64,000 bases of DNA. Source: Hujiaoplasma nucleasis (GTDB taxonomy: Bacteria; Bacillota_I; Bacilli_A; Izemoplasmatales; Hujiaoplasmataceae). Positions 1 to 7,935 of this stretch are shown here, one piece after another. Within the stretch, counting starts at the first letter, position 1. Each line of letters begins with the position of its first letter. A program made the translations under genes and the position numbers. Where the stretch lies: assembly GCF_013745115.1 (NCBI RefSeq), contig NZ_CP051151.1:806001-870000 (forward strand), written 5' to 3'. The notes beneath the pieces are model-generated. The model did no database searches and had not been told where the DNA came from. It was given only the letters and a program-made list of their open reading frames with translations.

Positions 1-513
1 AATAAGATCTTTTTTTAATGTAGATTCATCAACTTCTTCAACATCACTATCGCCACCTTGATTTATCTCACTGATGGTAACCCCAGGTTCCAACTTACTA
101 ATTATTTTTTGAGTGATGTCTATAATTTTATTTTTCTCTGACACGTTAGATAACACTAATTTTAATTTTTTAGACATGAAGTCAACGCTGGCATCTATTA
201 TGCCATCTGTTTTAATTAATTTATCTTCGATTTTAGCAGCGCAATTTGCACAATCAAGACCTTCTATCGCAAATAATAGATTTGTGCTAATTTCACAAAC
301 TTCAGTGCTACTTTCTTCGTCTTTTACTATTTTCTTTATTTTGCTGAAAAGAGTTTCAGAATCATATGATTTTTTCGGTGTGATCGTGATTTCTTTTGTG
401 ACAAAGTTCACTGAAGCCACCTCAACATCATCTAGTTTATTCACTTTTCTTTCAATTCTATCTGCGCAACTTGCACAACTCAAATCGGATAAACTGTATT
501 TAATATCTTTCAT
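1..513 (-). CDS. Heavy-metal P1B-type ATPase, N-terminal part (runs off the left edge)
   Basis: Only the first 171 residues lie in the window. They form two successive heavy-metal-associated (HMA) domains, with metal-binding CASC at residues 13-16 and CANC at 88-91, then an acidic linker. Tandem HMA domains ahead of a membrane pump are usual for CadA/ZntA/CopA exporters. The adjacent CadC-like repressor favours a Cd/Zn/Pb exporter over a copper pump, but the metal-selecting membrane motif is outside the window. Start chosen at the ATG six bases after GGAG; another in-frame ATG lies four codons upstream without a ribosome-binding site. It follows the repressor by 13 bases and is probably cotranscribed with it. 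Confidence 0.8.
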   Translation of the reverse strand, partial: MKDIKYSLSDLSCASCADRIERKVNKLDDVEVASVNFVTKEITITPKKSYDSETLFSKIKKIVKDEESSTEVCEISTNLLFAIEGLDCANCAAKIEDKLIKTDGIIDASVDFMSKKLKLVLSNVSEKNKIIDITQKIISKLEPGVTISEINQGGDSDVEEVDESTLKKDLI

Positions 514-526
514 TTTTTTCTCCATT

Positions 527-892
527 CTATTTATGAGTTATATGATTTAACCCTTGTTTTATCACTGTATGTACATGCTCATCATCTAATGAGTAATAAA
601 CAACATTTCCTTCTTTACGAAATTTAACTAGTCTTGCTTGTCTTAGGACCCTAAGCTGATGAGATACTGCAGAGCGAGAAATATTAATCACTGTCGATAA
701 ATCACAAACACAAAGTTCAGTCTCTTCCAAAGCAAGAATTATTTTCATTCGAGTAGAATCACTAATAGATTTGAAAAAATCTGCTAGATCAAAGATAATC
801 TGATCTTCAGGAAGTGTTTCAATTGCTTTGCTAACTTTTTCTGGATGAACAACATTACACGTGCAAACATCATTTACATTTGTTTTAGACAT
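527..892 (-). CDS. cadC: ArsR/SmtB-family metal-sensing repressor, CadC-like
   Basis: This 121-residue winged-helix repressor is expected to leave DNA when Cd, Pb or Zn binds, which would derepress the downstream ATPase. The ELCVCDL motif at residues 59-65 supplies Cys61 and Cys63 of the alpha-3 metal site, and Cys10 and Cys12 near the N-terminus would complete it, as in CadC of plasmid pI258. The C-terminal helix also keeps the second site (Asp104, His106, His117, His120). The recognition helix follows (SRSAVSHQL). ATG 892 is preferred because GGAG sits just upstream; a GTG at 925 would extend the protein by 11 residues but overlaps the operator. Confidence 0.88.
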   Translation of the reverse strand: MSKTNVNDVCTCNVVHPEKVSKAIETLPEDQIIFDLADFFKSISDSTRMKIILALEETELCVCDLSTVINISRSAVSHQLRVLRQARLVKFRKEGNVVYYSLDDEHVHTVIKQGLNHITHK

Positions 893-906
893 AAAACGCT
901 CCAATC

Positions 907-928
907 TATGTGAGAAGTTGCTCACATA
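907..928 (-). promoter_or_regulatory. Probable CadC operator (palindrome TATGTGAG-N6-CTCACATA)
   Basis: A perfect inverted repeat with 8-bp arms and a 6-bp centre lies at the expected transcription start of cadC, just downstream of its -10 box. ArsR/SmtB repressors bind this type of 12-2-12-like palindrome, so autoregulation by blocking initiation is the likely mode. The palindrome is read directly; binding is inferred. Confidence 0.75.
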
Positions 929-934
929 CGATAC

Positions 935-963
935 ATATTATCAAATCTCATTCTTTTTGTCAA
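935..963 (-). promoter_or_regulatory. Promoter of the cadC-ATPase operon
   Basis: Consensus -35 TTGACA (958-963), 17-bp spacer, -10 TAATAT (935-940) preceded by TGA (extended -10). It has the best -35 box in the window. The predicted start falls inside the palindromic operator. Confidence 0.85.
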
Positions 964-1040
964 TTTTTTTGATTATTATTGGTTTGAATATATAGCGGTG
1001 CATTTTCCATTAACACATTATATTTTTACATATTTACTTG

Positions 1041-1100
1041 TAATCGTGTAAATGGTTGAGTAATCGTGTAAATGGTTGGGTAATCGTTAAAAGGTTGAAC
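1041..1100. repeat. Three tandem 20-bp repeats in a gene-free stretch
   Basis: The 310-base stretch between the cadC promoter and the tmRNA holds no gene I can support. In it the unit TAATCGTGTAAATGGTTGAG occurs at 1041-1060, again with one change at 1061-1080, and in a diverged form at 1081-1100. Three contiguous copies with no spacers rule out a CRISPR array. No function can be assigned. Confidence 0.8.
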
Positions 1101-1193
1101 GAATTAAATAAATATGCCCTGCAAAAAATCTATATTGAACCTAAACAGGCCATATGGAATTTGGAATATAGGGAGAAAACGCCCTTTCTGCAT

Positions 1194-1226
1194 GAAAAAA
1201 AGGCCTGATACTTTTGTATCAAACCT
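1194..1226 (-). terminator. Rho-independent terminator of ssrA
   Basis: Reading the minus strand, an 11-bp stem (arms 1216-1226 and 1201-1211, two G-U pairs) with a TTTT loop is followed by a run of seven U. It lies 13 bases beyond the tmRNA CCA end. Confidence 0.88.
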
Positions 1227-1238
1227 ATGCTTTCAATA

Positions 1239-1584
1239 TGGTGGAGCTGAGGGGATTTGAACCCCTGTCCAAAATAGCCAATCATTTAACCTTCTACATG
1301 CTTAGTAGATTGCAAAGTTTCGATAAACACACGCCAACCTACACACAAATGTTTATCTATTCTTATTCATCTCATGAATACCCTTAAGAAGGCAGGGTCA
1401 TACACTATTCTATATTTCTGGAATTCAAGACAGGTCTATAGACAAACCTGAATGAATTTGCAGCTTCTTCTTAAGCTGCGTAAGCGTAATTTTGATTTCC
1501 GGTTATATTTAACCATGCATTTTTATATCTGCCGATAGCATGCTAGTCAAACTCGAACTACCCTGTCGAATCCAGAACAGCCCC
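1239..1584 (-). ncRNA. ssrA: Transfer-messenger RNA (tmRNA)
   Basis: tmRNA rescues ribosomes stalled on broken mRNA. The 5' end (GGGGCTGTTCTGGATTCGAC) and 3' end (GGTTCAAATCCCCTCAGC then TCCACCA) are diagnostic. The acceptor stem pairs GGGGCUG with CAGCUCC and keeps the G3-U pair read by alanyl-tRNA synthetase. The tag reading frame ends GNQNYAYAA followed by UAA at 1471-1473. The first tag codon is not certain; GCA, eight residues further upstream in the same frame, is the best candidate for the resume codon. CCA is genome-encoded. Its partner gene smpB lies 3 bases upstream, so the two may share a transcript. Confidence 0.95.
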
Positions 1585-1587
1585 ATA

Positions 1588-2028
1588 TTAGTAAAGTGCT
1601 TTTTGAATTCTCTTTTCAGCATCTTCACTTTTTTTGCTTTGACGTTTATCGTATAGTTTTTTACCTTTAGCTAAGACAACTTCAACTTTACATAATCCGT
1701 CTTTTAAGTATACTCTTTTTGGAACTAAAGTCAAGCCTTCTAATTTAAGTTTTTGTTCTAGTTTTTTTATAGTGTGTTTATGTGCCAATAACTTCTTTTT
1801 TCTTTTTTCTTCATGATTAAACAAATTTCCGTGATCATATTTTGATACATGCATATTAATAATCATGAGTTCAAAATCCTTTGTAATGGTTACATAAGAC
1901 TCATTAATAGAAAACTTACCTTGTCTAATTGATTTTATTTCAGTACCTTTTAAGACAATACCAAATTCAAATGTTTCCAGTATATGATAATCATGACTGA
2001 CTTTTTTATTATGTGCTAATACTTTCAT
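1588..2028 (-). CDS. smpB: SsrA-binding protein SmpB
   Basis: SmpB binds the tRNA-like domain of tmRNA and delivers it to stalled ribosomes. At 146 residues it has family length. Recognisable blocks are the OB-fold start (LKGTEIKSIRQGK), the central HGNLFNHEEKRKKKLLAH block, and the C-terminal GKKLYDKRQ followed by a basic tail that probes the empty mRNA channel. The ribosome-binding site GGGGGAG lies in the gap after rnr. The order secG-rnr-smpB-ssrA is the common Firmicutes arrangement. Confidence 0.96.
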   Translation of the reverse strand: MKVLAHNKKVSHDYHILETFEFGIVLKGTEIKSIRQGKFSINESYVTITKDFELMIINMHVSKYDHGNLFNHEEKRKKKLLAHKHTIKKLEQKLKLEGLTLVPKRVYLKDGLCKVEVVLAKGKKLYDKRQSKKSEDAEKRIQKALY

Positions 2029-2037
2029 ATACTCCCC

Positions 2038-4113
2038 CTAAACGAGCTCGAAGTCAATTTTACCTAGAACTTTATTAACTTTTACAAGTTTAACTCTTAC
2101 TTCCTTACCTATATTATAACTTGTATTGGTAGAAAGACCAATTAATTTCATATTTTTCTCATCATATTGCATTTCTTCTTTGAAGGTAGAAATATGAACC
2201 AATCCTTCGACAGTGTTAGGTAATTCAATAAATACCCCAAACTTAAGTACAGATGAAATGACACCATCAAATTCTTGATTTAAAAATTGTTCCATATATT
2301 CTGCTTTTTTAATGTCCATGATTTCTCTTTCAGCATCCATGGCAAGTCGCTCTTGTTTAGAAGATTGTTTGGCTATGTCATCTAATTTAGAAATCATATG
2401 ATCATTAGTTTTCCTATGGTTATCAAAAAGATATCTTCTAAGATTTCTATGAACAATTAAGTCAGGATATCTTCTGATAGGTGAAGTAAAATGTGTATAA
2501 TGTTCAAAGGCTAAGCCATAATGACCTAAACTTTCTTTAGCATATCTAGCCTTGGACATTGATCTTAATAATAAAGTATTAATGACTTTTTCATATTTAG
2601 TATCTTCAACACTTTTTAATAGTTTTTGTAATAATTCTTGAGACATTTCTTCATCTATTTCAATATCAATACCTAATTCCTTTACCATGGTGAATACATG
2701 ATTGATTTTATCCTCATTAGGTAGTTCATGAACACGATAAATAAAGGGTAATTCTAAATGATTGATGTGTGACGCTACAACTTGATTAGCAACCAACATA
2801 AACTCTTCAATCATTTGTTCTCCTATACCTCGTTCTTGTACGATCATATCAGTGATTTTACCAGATTGGTTAAAAATAAATTTTGGTTCAATAGTCTCAA
2901 AATTAATAGATCCCATTTTTTCTCTAACAGCTGATAAAATATCTTGAAGTTCTTTCATTTCTAATACATTTTGATAAATATCTTTATACTCTTCAATGAT
3001 TTCTTGATCTCCAGCAATCATTTTATTAATATTGGTGTAAGTCATTTTGTACTGACTATGAATAACTGAAGGATAAATTTCATAATGAATGACTTCGCCA
3101 AATTTATTAATTTCCATTTGGCAGGTCATGGCTAAACGATCTACATTAGGATTTAATGAACAAATACCATTAGATAAGGCTTTTGGCAACATGGGTATAA
3201 CTGAATCAGCTAAATAAACTGAAGTTCCTCTTTCATAAGCTGCTTTATCTAAAACCGAGTCTTCTTTCACATAATGACTAACATCGGCAATATGAACCCC
3301 TAAGACATAGTTCTTATCTTTTGTTTTCTTAATTGAAATTGCATCATCTATATCTTTGGTAGATTCTGAATCAATGGTAAAGATTATTTCATTTCTTAAA
3401 TCTTTACGATCTTGCATTTCTTCTTTCAAGACTGTTTGCGGAAGACTATTTGCATATTCTAATTCTTCGGGACTAAATTCATTATTTAACCCATACTTAT
3501 GTGAAATTTCCAAAATTTCAATACCATCATCAGTCGCATTGCCTAAAACTTCTAAAAGTTTGACTCTTTTGACGATAGGGTGCGTATAATCAATGATTTC
3601 AGTTTTAATGATTTGATTATTATTGACTTTTTTTCTATCCTTATATTCTAGTTCAAAGATAATATCTAAAGAATAACCTTTAGGGAATACTTGTCCTTCA
3701 AAATATTCACCTATGATTGTTTTCATTTTTCTTTCTAATATTTTGACTACTTTTCCTTCAATTTTTAAATTAGATTTTCTTCTTGTTATCTCAACTAAAC
3801 ATAAGTCACCATTCATAGCTGTTAAAGATTTACCTTGAGGAATATAAATATCTGCTTTATCTTCCAATACCAAAAAACCATAACCTTGATGTTTTAAATC
3901 CAAGATACCTTTTTCATATCTTGAATTATCTATGTCATGATAAAGACCAGATTTATCACGATAAATCTTCATCTCTTTTTCTAGAATATTAAGATACTTA
4001 GTCAGTTCTTGAAAGTCTTCTCCAGATTTCATATTTAAAATCTTGGCTATATGATTTAAGCTTCTTTTCTTATAATTTAGTTTTTTTATGGTATGGTAAA
4101 TCTTGTTTTTCAT
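2038..4113 (-). CDS. rnr: Ribonuclease R (3'-5' exoribonuclease)
   Basis: RNase R degrades structured RNA and, with tmRNA-SmpB, removes non-stop mRNAs. Order of parts in the 691 residues: winged-helix RNA-binding start, cold-shock OB folds, the RNB catalytic domain with the acidic cluster DSESTKDIDDA near residues 247-257, and a C-terminal S1 domain from about residue 600 (FDGVISSVLKFGVFIELP). It is slightly shorter than B. subtilis RNase R because the lysine-rich tail after S1 is missing. Start ATG follows AAAGGAG. A terminator between secG and rnr means rnr needs read-through or its own weak promoter; I see no strong one. Confidence 0.95.
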   Translation of the reverse strand: MKNKIYHTIKKLNYKKRSLNHIAKILNMKSGEDFQELTKYLNILEKEMKIYRDKSGLYHDIDNSRYEKGILDLKHQGYGFLVLEDKADIYIPQGKSLTAMNGDLCLVEITRRKSNLKIEGKVVKILERKMKTIIGEYFEGQVFPKGYSLDIIFELEYKDRKKVNNNQIIKTEIIDYTHPIVKRVKLLEVLGNATDDGIEILEISHKYGLNNEFSPEELEYANSLPQTVLKEEMQDRKDLRNEIIFTIDSESTKDIDDAISIKKTKDKNYVLGVHIADVSHYVKEDSVLDKAAYERGTSVYLADSVIPMLPKALSNGICSLNPNVDRLAMTCQMEINKFGEVIHYEIYPSVIHSQYKMTYTNINKMIAGDQEIIEEYKDIYQNVLEMKELQDILSAVREKMGSINFETIEPKFIFNQSGKITDMIVQERGIGEQMIEEFMLVANQVVASHINHLELPFIYRVHELPNEDKINHVFTMVKELGIDIEIDEEMSQELLQKLLKSVEDTKYEKVINTLLLRSMSKARYAKESLGHYGLAFEHYTHFTSPIRRYPDLIVHRNLRRYLFDNHRKTNDHMISKLDDIAKQSSKQERLAMDAEREIMDIKKAEYMEQFLNQEFDGVISSVLKFGVFIELPNTVEGLVHISTFKEEMQYDEKNMKLIGLSTNTSYNIGKEVRVKLVKVNKVLGKIDFELV

Positions 4114-4134
4114 AAATTCTCCTTTTATTCCAAT

Positions 4135-4162
4135 TAAAAAAGAACACGTGATGTGTCCTTTT
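4135..4162 (-). terminator. Terminator or attenuator between secG and rnr
   Basis: On the minus strand, an 8-bp stem AAGGACAC/GTGTTCTT (one G-U pair) is followed by six to seven U. It ends about 20 bases before the rnr start, so it probably reduces rather than abolishes transcription of rnr-smpB from the secG promoter. Confidence 0.7.
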
Positions 4163-4167
4163 GAATG

Positions 4168-4389
4168 TTATAATACTGTCGCTAAAATCGCAAATAAACC
4201 AAATATTAGAGCGAATCCTAAAGTTAATCTTGCCATAAATAACTCTGGACCTCTTTGTTTTTGGTTTTTAAATAAATCTGATTTTTCACCTGAAAAAGTA
4301 TTTTTAACATCATTCTTAGACTCTTGTAACATCACTAATCCAATTAAAATTGCTGATATAGCAAATAATATCCAATGTAAAGCTGTCAT
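4168..4389 (-). CDS. secG: Protein translocase subunit SecG
   Basis: This 73-residue protein has two transmembrane helices (about 4-20 and 51-72) joined by a loop containing LQESKNDVKNTFSGEKSDLF, which matches the SecG pattern of a conserved loop before the second helix. SecG is the accessory subunit of the SecYEG channel and eases SecA-driven export. Family length is 70-80. The ribosome-binding site AAGGAGGG sits 6-7 bases before ATG. It stands upstream of rnr as in Bacillus. Confidence 0.93.
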   Translation of the reverse strand: MTALHWILFAISAILIGLVMLQESKNDVKNTFSGEKSDLFKNQKQRGPELFMARLTLGFALIFGLFAILATVL

Positions 4390-4429
4390 AATTTGCCCTC
4401 CTTAACGTACATATCTCTGTATCGTTACT

Positions 4430-4438
4430 ATTATAACA
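4430..4438 (-). promoter_or_regulatory. secG promoter (extended -10)
   Basis: TATAAT (4430-4435) preceded by TGT (4436-4438) gives an extended -10. The -35 position (TTCCAA at 17 bp) is poor and lies in the stem of the eno terminator. The predicted start is about 33 bases before secG. Confidence 0.6.
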
Positions 4439-4480
4439 TAAAAAAGTATTTTTGGAAGAACCAAAAATACTTTTTTTATG
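4439..4480 (-). terminator. Terminator of the gpmI-eno operon
   Basis: A perfect 12-bp stem (arms 4461-4472 and 4444-4455) with a 5-base loop is followed by U on the minus strand and also flanked by T on the plus strand, so it could work both ways. It separates eno from secG. Confidence 0.9.
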
Positions 4481-4499
4481 CTATGTATTATGATTCTAA

Positions 4500-5804
<1,305 letters not shown>

Positions 5805-6284
5805 CTAATATGTTTCTTTTAATCCTATATAAATTCCTACTCCGTAGAGTAAATAAGTAATCATGTAATTCAAAATTTGAAAGAGTCCACCTGTGAAAGT
5901 AGATTTCAACATCCATAGAAATTCTTCTATATAAATTTGTTCATTTAAAAAGATCTCAGGATATTGAATAATATTAACATCATAAGATGTTGTTATCGTT
6001 TGAAGGACTAATACAATCACTGCTTGAATAAACAAACCTATAAATGCAATCAAGACGTAATAGAAATGAGGTATTTCATATAACTTTCTTATTTGTCTTC
6101 CTAACCAGCGACTGGAAAGAAAGAAAAAGATAAAAGCTAAAGAAAACCCTATTGATGCATAGATTAAGGAATCAACCAATCCGATTAATATTCCAAATAA
6201 TATTGATAAAACAACCCCATAAAGTAAGACAAAAACTAAATCCTTAAAGGCTATATTTTTTATGGAACGATCTAACTTATTCAA
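5805..6284 (-). CDS. Small integral membrane protein, function unknown
   Basis: I do not recognise a family. The 159 residues contain four to five hydrophobic segments (about 14-32, 38-57, 75-95 and 133-153) and a basic start (MNKLDRSIK), so the N-terminus is probably cytoplasmic. The gene starts with TTG and overlaps the end of gpmI by 8 bases, with 15 bases to eno, so it is translated with both glycolytic genes. No charged residues in the membrane or other motifs suggest an activity. Confidence 0.7.
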   Translation of the reverse strand: MNKLDRSIKNIAFKDLVFVLLYGVVLSILFGILIGLVDSLIYASIGFSLAFIFFFLSSRWLGRQIRKLYEIPHFYYVLIAFIGLFIQAVIVLVLQTITTSYDVNIIQYPEIFLNEQIYIEEFLWMLKSTFTGGLFQILNYMITYLLYGVGIYIGLKETY

Positions 6285-7791
6285 TGATTGATTTTCCTGT
6301 CATTGCTTTTGGTTGTTTTAATCCTAATAATTTTAACATGGTAGGGGCTATATCTCCTAAAGCTCCTCCACTTCTTAATTGAACAGATGGGTCTGTCACT
6401 ATAAAAGGAACTAAGTTCGTGGTGTGGGCTGTGAAGACTGTCCCATCATCATCCAACATTTTTTCACAATTCCCATGGTCAGCGGTTAATAAAGCGATAC
6501 CACCAACTTCTTTAACCTTATCAACAACTTTTCCAACACATTCATCCACAGCTTCTACAGCTTTTACAGCAGCTTCGATAACACCAGTGTGTCCAACCAT
6601 ATCACCATTAGCAAAATTTAATATCACGACATCATGTATTTTAGAATCTAATTCCCTTAAAACATTGTCTGTAATTTCATAAGCACTCATCTCTGGTTTT
6701 AAATCATAAGTAGGAACTTTTGGTGAAGGGATTAAAACACGTTTAGCATTTTTAATTTCTTTATCCACACCACCATCAAAGAAAAATGTCACATGAGCAT
6801 ATTTTTCTGTTTCAGCAATCCTTAATTGATTTAAACCTTGATCTGCAATATAATCACCAAACATATCTGTTAAATCATTTAAGCCAAAAGCAATTTCGCC
6901 TTTAACTGAATCAGCATATTTCATTGTTGAGACAAAACCAACATTCTTAGGACCGTTTTCAGTATTTAAATTTGGTGCTTCTTCTGGATTTGAATAAGCA
7001 GTCGCAATTTGAATGGCCCTGTCAGGTCTAAAGTTCATGAAGATAATTGAATCATTATCCTTAATCATTCCCTCTTTATCCACAACAAAAGGTATTACAA
7101 ACTCATCGTTAACTCCATTTTCATATGAAGTCAATACTCCTTGAGCAGCTGAATCAAAATATTCAGCTTTTCCAAAAGACATTGCATCGTAAGCTTTTTG
7201 AGTTCTTTCCCAATTTTTATCTCTATCCATAGCATAATATCTGCCAGAAACCGTTGCAATTTTACCATATTGTATATGTTCCATAAAAGCTTCTAACTCT
7301 TCAATATAAGTCACAGCTGATTGTGGCCCAACATCTCTACCATCTAAAAATGCATGAACAAAAGTTTTTTTAACACCTGCAGCTTTGGCTGTTCTTATCA
7401 TGGCTTTGATATGTTCAATATGGGAATGAACCCCACCATCTGACAATAAACCAAAAATATGCAATTTTGAATCATTGCTTATGGCATGATTAAAACCACT
7501 TGCATAAGCTTCATTTTCTAAAAATTTGTCTTCTTCTACAGATTTATTAAGTCTAGTCAATGATTGATATACCACACGACCAGCACCAATATTCATATGT
7601 CCAACTTCAGAATTACCCATTTGTCCTTTAGGTAAACCTACTGCTTCTCCTGAAGCTTGTAAAGTTGTATGAGGAAAACTATCAAAATATTTATCTAAAT
7701 TTGGAGTATTGGCTATACTATACGCATTACCTTTTCCTGCATTAGCTAAACCAATACCATCCATTATCACTAAAACTACTGGTTTTTTCAT
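6277..7791 (-). CDS. gpmI: 2,3-bisphosphoglycerate-independent phosphoglycerate mutase
   Basis: This Mn-dependent, alkaline-phosphatase-fold enzyme interconverts 3- and 2-phosphoglycerate. The 504 residues (usual about 510) show the N-terminal metal motif VLVIMDGIG, the phosphorylated Ser in GNSEVGHMNIGAG near residue 62, the HSHIEH region, FLDGRDVGP, RYYAMDRD(K)NWER, FMNFRPDRA, and the C-terminal metal motif LTADHGNCEKM with GHTGV before it. ATG follows AGAGGTGA. It heads the gpmI-membrane protein-eno operon. Confidence 0.97.
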   Translation of the reverse strand: MKKPVVLVIMDGIGLANAGKGNAYSIANTPNLDKYFDSFPHTTLQASGEAVGLPKGQMGNSEVGHMNIGAGRVVYQSLTRLNKSVEEDKFLENEAYASGFNHAISNDSKLHIFGLLSDGGVHSHIEHIKAMIRTAKAAGVKKTFVHAFLDGRDVGPQSAVTYIEELEAFMEHIQYGKIATVSGRYYAMDRDKNWERTQKAYDAMSFGKAEYFDSAAQGVLTSYENGVNDEFVIPFVVDKEGMIKDNDSIIFMNFRPDRAIQIATAYSNPEEAPNLNTENGPKNVGFVSTMKYADSVKGEIAFGLNDLTDMFGDYIADQGLNQLRIAETEKYAHVTFFFDGGVDKEIKNAKRVLIPSPKVPTYDLKPEMSAYEITDNVLRELDSKIHDVVILNFANGDMVGHTGVIEAAVKAVEAVDECVGKVVDKVKEVGGIALLTADHGNCEKMLDDDGTVFTAHTTNLVPFIVTDPSVQLRSGGALGDIAPTMLKLLGLKQPKAMTGKSIIE

Positions 7792-7820
7792 AAAATCACC
7801 TCTTCTTGATAACCATAAAC

Positions 7821-7849
7821 ATTATACTATAAATGCTTATTTTTTTAAA
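7821..7849 (-). promoter_or_regulatory. gpmI promoter
   Basis: -10 TATAAT (7821-7826), 17-bp spacer, -35 TTTAAA (7844-7849, four of six consensus bases). It is divergent from the GH13 gene promoter in the 144-bp intergenic region. Confidence 0.6.
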
Positions 7850-7887
7850 GTTATATACGCTTTATGTAAACATTTACATTTGATATC

Positions 7888-7917
7888 TTACATAAGTTTA
7901 TATATTTTTGGTATAAT
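7888..7917 (+). promoter_or_regulatory. Promoter of the GH13 gene
   Basis: -10 TATAAT (7912-7917) with TGG directly before it (extended -10), and a -35-like TTACAT 18 bp upstream. The transcript would start about 12 bases before the ribosome-binding site GGAGG. Confidence 0.6.
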
Positions 7918-7935
7918 AAAAAATGGAGGTAGAAA

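Noticed and set aside
113-550. Plus-strand frame of 145 residues opposite the metal ATPase start
   Set aside because: It is antisense to two clear HMA domains and has no recognisable family or ribosome-binding site.
1041-1100. Possible CRISPR array
   Set aside because: Repeats are directly adjacent with no spacers and no cas genes are in the window.
1140-1195. Small inverted repeat AGGG...CCCT near 1170-1186 as a second terminator
   Set aside because: The stem is only 4 bp and has no U-run; the ssrA terminator at 1194-1226 is sufficient.
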